Positions 1 through 6,140 of a stretch of 20,630 nt of DNA are shown in pieces. This stretch comes from SIG673 sp045638685 (lineage in GTDB: Bacteria; Bacillota; Clostridia; Oscillospirales; CAG-272): NCBI GenBank assembly GCA_045638685.1, contig JAZUBT010000008.1, positions 1-20,630 on the forward strand, in the 5' to 3' direction. The position numbers and the translations under genes are program-made. Below the pieces are notes generated by a model. The model had not been told where the DNA came from and ran no database searches. It saw nothing but the letters and a program-made list of their open reading frames with translations. The first letter of the stretch is position 1, and each line of letters opens with the position of its first letter.

Positions 1-200
1 TTACCCCACGTGGGCTTGTTCTGCGGGGAAGGCACTCCTAATGCTTCAAGGATATTCTTGATTTCGGCAAGGCTTTTACCCTCTGAATAATAGTCGAATA
101 TGAGTTTAACGCAAGCGGCTTGACCCTCGTTGATAACAATACGGTTTTCGTGGCGGTTATAGCCGAAAGCTATTCTTTTTTGTGCGGATGCCGGATTCAT
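1..200 (-). CDS. Recombinase-domain protein without catalytic domain, partial
   Basis: Reading leftwards from ATG at 200, 66 codons stay open to the window edge. A strong SD (AGGAGGTG) ends about 5 bases before the ATG, so this is a true start, not the middle of a larger gene. The residues (around FGYN at 12-15, IFDYYSEGKSLAEI at about 34-47, and SPQNKPTWG at 58-66) resemble the start of the Recombinase domain (PF07508 type) that follows the resolvase catalytic domain in large serine recombinases. That catalytic N-terminal domain is absent here. The protein may therefore be a DNA-binding accessory or a relic of a large serine recombinase. It is transcribed away from ssrA and probably belongs to an element lying left of the window. 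The family call is by pattern; the C-terminal part is unseen. Confidence 0.6.
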   Translation of the reverse strand, partial: MNPASAQKRIAFGYNRHENRIVINEGQAACVKLIFDYYSEGKSLAEIKNILEALGVPSPQNKPTWG

Positions 201-236
201 AAATACACCTCCTCGGCATAGATTCTTTACACATAT

Positions 237-265
237 ATTATATCAAAAATCACAGAAAAAATCAA
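237..265 (-). promoter_or_regulatory. Promoter of the recombinase-like gene
   Basis: On the minus strand: -35 TTGATT (260-265), 17-base spacer, -10 TATAAT (237-242). The predicted start near 230 gives a leader of about 30 bases ending in the SD. Confidence 0.65.
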
Positions 266-337
266 GAGCCGGAACACCCTAAAAAACAAAAAAGGCAGCA
301 AAAACTGTCAATTTTATTGCTATAATCGCGGTGGGTT

Positions 338-434
338 ATGTTTTAACGATTACAACCATAATTTCAACGAATACCCCCATAAATTTAACGCTTACCCCAT
401 AGTTTTAACGAATACCCATAATTTTAACGAAAAC
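338..434. repeat. Five tandem ~20-bp iteron-like repeats
   Basis: Five head-to-tail imperfect copies of a unit like ATAATTTTAACGAATACCCC occupy 338-357, 358-378, 379-398, 399-417 and 418-434. The core T(T/C)AACG recurs at 343, 364, 385, 405 and 424, a spacing of 21, 21, 20 and 19 bases (about two helical turns), so a protein could bind all copies on one face of the DNA. The array lies about 75 bases upstream of the recombinase-like promoter and about 200 bases from the tmRNA 3' end. No ORF covers it. The rest of the gene-free stretch 201-629 holds the promoter above, short A/T-rich runs and the ssrA terminator. Confidence 0.75.
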
Positions 435-595
435 AAAAAAGAGCCCATCCGACGGGAGTGGAAAATCTCTCGAAAGGTGTTCTCCCTTCAATAAAAAGCT
501 AGATTTTTGTGTGGGCGAAGAGCAAAAATACCCCTAAAAAAAAGTAAAAAACGTAGAAAAGGTGCCTTTTCACCCATTTTTAGCCCTAAAATATC

Positions 596-625
596 AAAAG
601 TGGACAGCAAAACTGCCGTCCACTT
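596..625 (-). terminator. Intrinsic terminator of ssrA
   Basis: Four bases beyond the tmRNA CCA end, the minus strand folds into an 11-bp stem (AGTGGACGGCA against TGCTGTCCACT, one G-U pair) with a 4-base loop, followed by TTTTGATATTTT. Confidence 0.8.
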
Positions 626-629
626 AATC

Positions 630-1032
630 TGGTGGAGACGACGGGAGTCGAACCCGTGTCCGAAAACCCCTTGACATAACCTTCTTCGCAGACAGTCTCT
701 TGTTTAAAATTCCCCGTCAAGGACGTGAAGAGACACACTTCCTATCAAGGTAGCCCTTTTGTTCCTGATCGGTTCAAGGAGCGAAAGTTCCGATGCAGGT
801 TCACCACTGATTTGACGCTCCGAGACGTTCGTGGTACTACGTCTCAGGAACGGGCGGCATAAAGAGCCGCGGCACTGCAAAGCTTAGCTACTCCCGAGGG
901 AGAGGGCTAAACTTAGGCAGCCATAGCAACTGTATCGTTGTCGTTTAATTTTTAAGTTGGGCAGTTTACGAGATTACCCGGCTCGCTGCGCTTATTAAGC
1001 CTTAAAGTCCCCGTCGAAGCCTTTACGTCCCC
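630..1032 (-). ncRNA. ssrA: Transfer-messenger RNA (tmRNA)
   Basis: tmRNA with SmpB rescues ribosomes stalled on mRNAs without stop codons and tags the nascent protein for proteolysis. The 5' end GGGGACG (1026-1032) pairs with CGTCTCC (633-639), leaving discriminator A and an encoded CCA at the 3' end (630-632). The conserved 5' block GGCTTCGACGGGGA and the T-arm GGGTTCGACTCCC are clear. A short reading frame at 913-951 encodes the tag. It has its own consensus promoter about 27 bases upstream and its own terminator. Total length of 403 bases is within the one-piece bacterial range. The 3' end of ssrA is a common integration site for genomic islands, and element-like sequence indeed lies immediately downstream. 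Confidence 0.96.
913..951 (-). other. tmRNA proteolysis-tag reading frame
   Basis: In the mRNA-like part of ssrA the frame ending at TAA (913-915) reads KLNDNDTVAMAA; an in-frame TAA (952-954) lies directly before it. The exact resume codon (AAA or TTA) cannot be fixed by eye. The tag ends in VAMAA, not the usual ALAA. The last two alanines recognised by ClpXP-type proteases are kept. Confidence 0.8.
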
Positions 1033-1058
1033 ATAAAGCTCCCAAAAGGAGTAGTATT

Positions 1059-1087
1059 ATTATACAATAAAAACATTGTTTTGTCAA
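1059..1087 (-). promoter_or_regulatory. ssrA promoter, perfect consensus
   Basis: Minus strand: TTGACA (1082-1087), 17-base spacer, TATAAT (1059-1064), both hexamers matching the sigma-A consensus. The start near 1052 gives a precursor with about 20 extra 5' bases for RNase P to remove, as expected for an abundant stable RNA. Confidence 0.88.
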
Positions 1088-1115
1088 GCGGTATTTTTTG
1101 GCGAAACATACCGCT
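1087..1115. repeat. Inverted repeat abutting the ssrA -35 box
   Basis: AGCGGTAT (1087-1094) and ATACCGCT (1108-1115) form a perfect 8-bp inverted repeat with a 13-base spacer directly upstream of the ssrA -35 element, sharing one base with it. It lacks a U-tract on the ssrA strand, so an operator is as likely as a terminator remnant. Apart from the fba promoter, nothing else is recognised up to 1270. Confidence 0.4.
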
Positions 1116-1215
1116 AAAAAGCGAAAAAAGGAAAATAAAAAGGTTGTCTTTTGGAATATGCAGAATGTCCGAAAATATCCGTCATTGAAAATTTACAGAA
1201 ATTACGCGAAAATAC

Positions 1216-1244
1216 TTGATTTTTTTCTGAAAATAGTGTAGAAT
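1216..1244 (+). promoter_or_regulatory. fba promoter
   Basis: TTGATT (1216-1221), 17-base spacer, TAGAAT (1239-1244). The start near 1251 leaves a leader of about 32 bases with the SD AAGGAG at about 1269-1274. Confidence 0.65.
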
Positions 1245-1282
1245 AATAACGATAACAAAAATTACCTTAAGGAGATTAAAAA

Positions 1283-2146
1283 ATGTTGGTTTCAGCAAAA
1301 GAAATGCTTACAAAAGCAAAAGCGGGAAAATATGCGGTAGGTCAGTTCAACATAAACAACCTTGAATGGACCAAGGCTATACTTTTAACGGCGCAGGAGC
1401 AGAACTCTCCCGTTATACTCGGAGTTTCCGAGGGCGCGGGAAAATATATGTGCGGCTTCAAGACCGTTGCAGATATGGTTAAGGCTATGATAGAGGAGCT
1501 TAACATCACCGTTCCGGTTGCGCTTCATCTTGACCACGGCTCTTACGATGGCTGCTACAAGTGCATTAAAGCAGGATTTTCTTCCATAATGTTTGACGGC
1601 TCACACTATCCCATTGAGGAAAACATTGAAAAGACGAGAGAGCTTGTTCACGTTGCTGAGAAGCTCGGACTTTCTCTTGAAGCTGAGGTTGGTTCTATCG
1701 GTGGAGAAGAGGACGGAGTAGTAGGTATGGGTGAGTGTGCGGATCCCGACGAGTGCAAGATGATTGCCGACCTTGGCGTAACCATGCTTGCAGCGGGTAT
1801 AGGTAACATTCACGGTAAGTACCCCGAAAACTGGGCGGGACTTTCCTTTGATACCCTCGCTAAAATAAGCGAGAAGGTAGGCGAGATGCCCCTCGTTCTT
1901 CACGGCGGCACGGGTATTCCCGAGGATATGATAAAGAAGGCAATCTCTCTCGGAGTTTCCAAGATTAACGTTAACACCGAGTGTCAGCTTTCCTTCCAGG
2001 CGGCAACTAGAGCTTACGTCGAGGCAGGCAAGGACCTTCAGGGTAAGGGCTTTGACCCGAGAAAGCTTCTTGCTCCCGGAGTTGAAGCAATAAAGGCTAC
2101 CGTAAAAGAGAAGATGGAGCTTTTCGGTTCCGTTGGCAAGGCTTAA
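1283..2146 (+). CDS. fba: Class II fructose-1,6-bisphosphate aldolase
   Basis: Cytosolic glycolytic/gluconeogenic enzyme that splits fructose-1,6-bisphosphate into DHAP and glyceraldehyde-3-phosphate with a divalent zinc. The 287-residue length fits the short FbaA-type class II family. Visible motifs: LHLDHG (81-86, catalytic D84 and zinc ligand H85), FDGSH (104-108), EAEVGSIGG (133-141), GNIHG (zinc ligand H177), LHGGTG (zinc ligand H207) and the phosphate-binding KINVNTE (227-233). The start is set by an SD (AAGGAG) about 8 bases upstream. It is monocistronic: own promoter, and a strong terminator after the stop. Tagatose- or ketose-bisphosphate aldolases are close relatives, but the C-terminal half is very FbaA-like. 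Confidence 0.96.
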   Translation: MLVSAKEMLTKAKAGKYAVGQFNINNLEWTKAILLTAQEQNSPVILGVSEGAGKYMCGFKTVADMVKAMIEELNITVPVALHLDHGSYDGCYKCIKAGFSSIMFDGSHYPIEENIEKTRELVHVAEKLGLSLEAEVGSIGGEEDGVVGMGECADPDECKMIADLGVTMLAAGIGNIHGKYPENWAGLSFDTLAKISEKVGEMPLVLHGGTGIPEDMIKKAISLGVSKINVNTECQLSFQAATRAYVEAGKDLQGKGFDPRKLLAPGVEAIKATVKEKMELFGSVGKA

Positions 2147-2176
2147 TCGGACGGGTTAAGATTTAAAAATAATATA

Positions 2177-2215
2177 AATAGCCTTCCCCGAAACGGAGAG
2201 GGCTATTTTGATTTT
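2177..2215 (+). terminator. Terminator after fba
   Basis: Stem AATAGCC...GGCTATT extended inward by further pairs with one mismatch, loop around GAAA, followed by TTTTGATTTT. It ends just before the next gene, so that gene probably needs its own promoter or depends on readthrough. Confidence 0.8.
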
Positions 2216-2240
2216 GCAGATAAAGAAGGGGGGGCTATGT

Positions 2241-2840
2241 TTGTTAAAGCTTTTTTATATGCCGGTAAAAGAGGCGCCGGACAAGATTCCGTGTGATATT
2301 TCCGAGCATAGAAAAAACAAAATACTTTCCGCAAGGAGAGAGACGGCAAAAAGGGCTTTGACCGCTGCCGCTCTTGTTTTAAAGGCAGGTTTTTACTCTT
2401 TTGGCGTAGATGAAAAAAACGTTCGGTACAGTGCTTTTGAAAACGGAAAGCCCTACGCTTTATCGCACCCCGAAATTCATTTTTCACTAAGCCATTCCGA
2501 AACAATGGCTGTCGCCGTGTTTTCGGACAGCGCCGTAGGGGTTGACTGCGAGAGGGTGGACAGAGAGGTATCTGCCGAGCTTGTCAGACGGTTTCTGTGT
2601 TTCCCAAAGAACGATACGGTCATAGAACCGCTTTTAACGTGGGTAACGGGCGAGAGTCTTTCAAAGCTTTCCGGAACAGGAGTTTTTTCGGAAAAAAATA
2701 AACACTGTCTGCCGGAGTTTAACGGCAATATTGCAAGGATAGGGGATATAGCCCTTGAAAAATTTATAATTGAGGATAATCTCGTTGTTGTTGCGATGGA
2801 AAAGCAGGAAAAAATTGAAATAACAGCAGTAAAAAGTTGA
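2241..2840 (+). CDS. 4'-phosphopantetheinyl transferase, Sfp type
   Basis: Transfers the phosphopantetheine arm of CoA onto a carrier-protein serine, making holo-ACP. Numbered from TTG at 2241 (199 aa): GKP (69-71), FSLSHS (81-86), VGVDCERV (99-106, Mg ligands D102 and E104), RRF (116-118) and W134-x3-E138-x3-K142. The canonical W-x-x-K-E motif has Gly in place of Lys (WVTGES). The start is chosen because a poly-G SD (AAGGGGGG) ends 6 bases before it; an ATG at 2237 is out of frame and closes after 19 codons. The frame runs open to a TTG at 2208 inside the fba terminator. No polyketide or peptide synthetase is nearby, so the target may be the fatty-acid ACP. It is shorter than Sfp itself (about 224 aa). 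Confidence 0.85.
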   Translation: MLKLFYMPVKEAPDKIPCDISEHRKNKILSARRETAKRALTAAALVLKAGFYSFGVDEKNVRYSAFENGKPYALSHPEIHFSLSHSETMAVAVFSDSAVGVDCERVDREVSAELVRRFLCFPKNDTVIEPLLTWVTGESLSKLSGTGVFSEKNKHCLPEFNGNIARIGDIALEKFIIEDNLVVVAMEKQEKIEITAVKS

Positions 2841-2889
2841 AAAAGATACGTCAGTATTCAGACCGTATATACGTTTCCCACAGTACGTT

Positions 2890-2928
2890 AAAAGAGCCTA
2901 TGCGGAAGGTTTCGGCATAGGCTCTTTT
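2890..2928. terminator. Bidirectional terminator between convergent genes
   Basis: A perfect 14-bp stem (AAAAGAGCCTATGC against GCATAGGCTCTTTT) with an 11-base loop gives a U-tract on both strands. It serves the transferase gene (+) and ackA (-), which converge here. Confidence 0.9.
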
Positions 2929-2954
2929 GTTGGTTATTAAAACGGTGCAGGGAA

Positions 2955-4154
2955 TTATTCTCCGATGAGCGCTGCGGTGTCTCTTGCGATAACAAGCTCC
3001 TCGTTGGTAGGAATTACATATACCTGTACCTTAGATGTATCGGTGCTTATCTTAACTATATCCGACTGGCGGCACGCCTTTTTGTTTCTTTCGTCGTCGA
3101 TTTCAATACCGAGATACTTAAGGTCCTCGCAGGAGTCCTTTCTGAGAGCAACGTTGTTTTCGCCAAGACCTGCGGTGAATACGAGAGCGTCAAGACCGCC
3201 CATAGCTGCGGTGTAGGAGCCGATGTACTTCTTTATTTCGTAGCTCATGATACGGTCGGCAAGTATTGCCTTCTTGTTTCCTGCGGCGATAGCGTTCTCA
3301 ATCTCTCGGCTGTCGGAGGAAACCTCGGATACGCCGAGAAGTCCGCACTTCTTGTTTAAGAAATTACTCATTTCAGAGGGGGACATACCCTCCTTTTCCA
3401 TAAGGAAGCATACGATTGCGGGGTCGATAGAACCGCATCTCGTACCCATTTCAAGTCCGTCAAGGGGAGTAAAGCCCATAGTGGTATCAACGCTCTTACC
3501 GTCCTTGACAGCGGTAATCGAGGAGCCGTTTCCAAGGTGGCAGGTGATGATTTTCGTGCCCTCTACCTTGCCGAGAATTTTGGTCATTTCAGCGGCAACG
3601 TAACGGTGAGAGGTACCGTGGAAGCCGTAACGGCGAATGCCGTACTTCTCATAAAAGCTGTACGGGATAGGGTAGGTGTAAGCGTAGTCAGGCATGGTCT
3701 GATGGAACGCCGTGTCGAATACGAGAACCTGAGGAACGTCCTTCATAACCTCGGTGCAGCCCGCGATACCCATAAGAGCGGGGCCGTTGTGGAGAGGGGC
3801 AAGCTCCTTGCATTTTTCAACCTTTTCGATAACGTCGTTGGTAACGATAACGCTTCCGCTGAAGTATTCGCCGCCGTGTACTACTCTGTGTCCGACCGCG
3901 TTTATTTCGCTCATATCGGAGATGCAGCCCATTTCCTTATCGGTGAGAGCTTCAACGAGGAGCTGCATAGCAACCGCATGGTTAGGCATATCTATATCCT
4001 TTGAGAACTTTCTTCCGTCGGGAAGCTTGTGGGTAATCTTACCGTCTATACCTATTCTTTCGCAAAGACCCTTTGCAAGCTCTTTTTCTGTTTTTGTGTC
4101 GAGAAGCTGATACTTAAGAGAGGAGCTTCCTGCGTTTACTACGAGTACGTTCAT
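2955..4154 (-). CDS. ackA: Acetate kinase
   Basis: Interconverts acetyl phosphate + ADP and acetate + ATP, the ATP-yielding last step of acetate fermentation. At 399 aa it has full family length. Visible ASKHA-fold motifs: VNAGSSSLKYQ (6-16, with N7), GHRVVHGG (88-95, R90), FDTAFH (146-151, catalytic D147), GFHGTSH (177-183, H179), HLGNGSS (206-212), GTRCGSIDP (237-245, R239), GLGENN (329-334) and TNEELVIARDT (383-393). The SD AAGGCGGA is 8-9 bases upstream of the ATG. No phosphotransacetylase gene (pta) adjoins, unlike the common pta-ackA arrangement. It is divergent from tmcAL, with overlapping promoters. Confidence 0.98.
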   Translation of the reverse strand: MNVLVVNAGSSSLKYQLLDTKTEKELAKGLCERIGIDGKITHKLPDGRKFSKDIDMPNHAVAMQLLVEALTDKEMGCISDMSEINAVGHRVVHGGEYFSGSVIVTNDVIEKVEKCKELAPLHNGPALMGIAGCTEVMKDVPQVLVFDTAFHQTMPDYAYTYPIPYSFYEKYGIRRYGFHGTSHRYVAAEMTKILGKVEGTKIITCHLGNGSSITAVKDGKSVDTTMGFTPLDGLEMGTRCGSIDPAIVCFLMEKEGMSPSEMSNFLNKKCGLLGVSEVSSDSREIENAIAAGNKKAILADRIMSYEIKKYIGSYTAAMGGLDALVFTAGLGENNVALRKDSCEDLKYLGIEIDDERNKKACRQSDIVKISTDTSKVQVYVIPTNEELVIARDTAALIGE

Positions 4155-4184
4155 TCTAATTTCCGCCTTTCATTATCTTTAGTC

Positions 4185-4213
4185 TTGACTAAATAGAAAA
4201 TTTAGTATATAAT
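4185..4213 (+). promoter_or_regulatory. tmcAL promoter
   Basis: TTGACT (4185-4190), 17-base spacer, TATAAT (4208-4213). The start near 4220 lies inside the opposing ackA promoter. Confidence 0.75.
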
Positions 4214-4218
4214 GGTAT

Positions 4219-4247
4219 ATTATAATTCATTTTTTAAAAAAAAGCAA
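4219..4247 (-). promoter_or_regulatory. ackA promoter
   Basis: Minus strand: TTGCTT (4242-4247), 17-base spacer, TATAAT (4219-4224). The start near 4212 falls on the tmcAL -10 box, so the two promoters face each other and their transcripts overlap at the 5' ends. Confidence 0.7.
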
Positions 4248-4284
4248 TACCTTTTTGAAAAAATGTGAGGTAATTTTTAGAATT

Positions 4285-5394
4285 ATGAAAGCAGTAGCAG
4301 TAATTTGTGAATATAATCCCTTTCATAACGGGCACGTCAGTCTTCTTGGGGAGATTAAAAAAAGCTTTCCGGAGTATATAATTATTTCGGTAATGAGCGG
4401 CAGCACCGTGCAACGGGGAGATTTTGCTATTCAAGGTAAATACGTCAGAGCGGAAAACGCGCTGAAAAACGGATCCGATCTCGTTATTGAGCTACCGTTC
4501 CCCTTTTCCGTTTCCGCGGCGGAGCAGTTTGCGGCGGCAGGTGTTTTTATCAGCCGAAGCGTTCTTTCGGATGTCCTTGCCTTCGGCTCGGAAAGCGGCA
4601 ATCTTGATGCCCTTAAAAAAGCGGCAGAGAGACTGTGCTCCGACGAATTTGAAAACGGAATGAAGACGGCGATTGAAAATAATGCGGGGAATGCGTTTAT
4701 AGCGGTAAGAGAGCGCGTATATGAAGCTCTTTACGGAGAAAAGCTTCCTTGTAGCGGAAACGATATTTTAGCTCTTGAATATCTGAAAAACACAGAAAAA
4801 TATAAGGATATAACCCCGTACGCCGTGCACAGAGTAGCGCCGTTTTCCGCTACAGCGGCGAGAAGGGCAATATATAGCGGAGACGCCGCAGAGACAGAGA
4901 GGCTGATTCCGAATGAAAACGTAGGCGGTGAAATCCACGGCGGTCTTAAAGGTATTTCTTCGCTTATCCTCGGACATCTGAGATTAAGCGCTTCGAAAGA
5001 CACCGGTAGCGGAGTGCGTAACGCAATAAAGCAGGCGGCGGAGAAATCGTCCGACTACGAAAGCTTTATAAATAGCCTTCCGACAAAAAACTACACTCTC
5101 GCAAGGCTTCGCAGAGAGATAATAGCTATGCTTTTTGACGTTTCGGAAAGCGAAAAAAATGCTATGCCGGAATATACCGTTTTGTTAGGTGCAACCGAGC
5201 GAGGTCTTAAATATCTTTCCGAAAAGAAAAAGGAGCTTACCTTACCTATATTAACAAAAAGAGCCGATGCGAGAGCGCTTAGCACCGAAGGCATGAAGCA
5301 GCTTGAAAAGGCTGTTCTTTGCGATAGCATATACGCTCTCGGGCTAAAAAAAGAAGCCGGAGCCTATTTTAAGACTCCGGTCATATACGGATAA
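4285..5394 (+). CDS. tmcAL: tRNA(Met) cytidine acetate ligase
   Basis: TmcAL (B. subtilis YlbM family) uses acetate and ATP to make N4-acetylcytidine at the wobble C34 of elongator tRNA-Met, via an acetyl-adenylate. At 369 aa the length is close to the family norm. The N-terminal nucleotidyltransferase-like motif is clear: AVICEYNPFHNGH (5-17, H14 and H17), then MSGSTVQRGDF (37-47) and the later SATAARRAI. The ATG at 4285 matches the usual family start (MKxVGIIxEYNPFHNGH); its GAGG SD is rather far (about 14 bases). A TTG at 4255 in the same frame lacks an SD. Divergent from ackA. The stop abuts the stop of the opposing gene with no base between. Confidence 0.93.
   Translation: MKAVAVICEYNPFHNGHVSLLGEIKKSFPEYIIISVMSGSTVQRGDFAIQGKYVRAENALKNGSDLVIELPFPFSVSAAEQFAAAGVFISRSVLSDVLAFGSESGNLDALKKAAERLCSDEFENGMKTAIENNAGNAFIAVRERVYEALYGEKLPCSGNDILALEYLKNTEKYKDITPYAVHRVAPFSATAARRAIYSGDAAETERLIPNENVGGEIHGGLKGISSLILGHLRLSASKDTGSGVRNAIKQAAEKSSDYESFINSLPTKNYTLARLRREIIAMLFDVSESEKNAMPEYTVLLGATERGLKYLSEKKKELTLPILTKRADARALSTEGMKQLEKAVLCDSIYALGLKKEAGAYFKTPVIYG
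5357..5380. terminator. Possible hairpin terminator inside tmcAL end
   Basis: CCGGAG (5357-5362) and CTCCGG (5375-5380) form a 6-bp stem with a 12-base loop within the last codons of tmcAL. With no intergenic base left between the convergent genes, it is the only nearby candidate terminator. It lacks a good U-tract. Confidence 0.3.
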
Positions 5395-5997
5395 TTATTT
5401 TTTAAGATATTCCATAATAACATCTACCGCTTTTTCGATACCGCACGTGCCGCTGTCAACACAAAGGTTGTAGCTCTGAACGTCGCCCCAACGGACGTCG
5501 GTGTGGTGGAAATAGTAGTTCTGACGGCGCTTGTCTATCTTTTTCATAGAGTCCTCTGCCTTCCTTGCGTCAAGCCCCTCGTGCTCCATTATTCTCTGAA
5601 TACGAAACTCATTAGATGCGTAGATGAATATTTTGATAAGGCTCGGATTCGAGGAGAGAACGTGGTCGGCACAGCGTCCGATAATTACGCATGGGCCGTT
5701 TTCGGCTATCTTTTTGATAGCGTTTGCCTGAGCGAGATATATGTAGTCGTCAAATGACTGAAAGGACGAGCCGTGCTGTGCGTTATACTGCATACCCCTT
5801 ACGAGAGAGTAGAGGAAGCTGTTGGTGGCAGACTTGTCAAAGTCGCGGAAATGCTTTTCGTCAAATCCGCTTTCCTCAGCGGCAATTTTTATAAGCTCGT
5901 TATCGTAGTAGGGAATGCCGAGTTTTTTTGCAAGCAGGCTGCCTATCTCCCTTCCTCCGCTACCGTGCTGACGGCTTATTGTAATGATGTTGTTCAT
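5395..5997 (-). CDS. Cytidylate kinase-like family protein
   Basis: A 200-residue P-loop protein of the cytidylate-kinase-like (PF13189 type) family. The N-terminus MNNIITISRQHGSGGREIG carries the family's P-loop (GSGGREIG, 12-19), followed by LAKKLGIPYYDNELI, VIIGRCADHVL and an arginine-rich RRQNYYFHHT segment resembling the kinase lid. The substrate is not established for this family; NMP kinase activity is inference. The ATG at 5997 is preferred because GGAGG lies 8-10 bases upstream; an in-frame ATG at 6012 overlaps that SD. It has its own promoter and is convergent with tmcAL. Confidence 0.85.
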   Translation of the reverse strand: MNNIITISRQHGSGGREIGSLLAKKLGIPYYDNELIKIAAEESGFDEKHFRDFDKSATNSFLYSLVRGMQYNAQHGSSFQSFDDYIYLAQANAIKKIAENGPCVIIGRCADHVLSSNPSLIKIFIYASNEFRIQRIMEHEGLDARKAEDSMKKIDKRRQNYYFHHTDVRWGDVQSYNLCVDSGTCGIEKAVDVIMEYLKK

Positions 5998-6045
5998 TCG
6001 ATATACCTCCATTGTCCTATGTAAAAATATCTAAGCTACAATTAT

Positions 6046-6074
6046 ATTATATCATATTTTTTGTGCCTAATCAA
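6046..6074 (-). promoter_or_regulatory. Promoter of the cytidylate kinase-like gene
   Basis: Minus strand: TTGATT (6069-6074), 17-base spacer, TATAAT (6046-6051). No convincing promoter was found for the divergent plus-strand gene in the same A/T-rich gap. Confidence 0.75.
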
Positions 6075-6140
6075 TAATTTTTTATAAAAATTTATATTTT
6101 CAAAACAAAATATAAAAAGTCTATGATGGGGGTGAAGCTC

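Noticed and set aside
300..440. CRISPR array
   Set aside because: The repeats are directly adjacent, ~20 bp, with no unique spacers between them, and no cas genes are seen.
6075..6140. Promoter for the TtcA-like gene
   Set aside because: The gap is nearly all A/T, so TATAAA-like strings arise by chance; none has a matching -35 at 16-18 bases.
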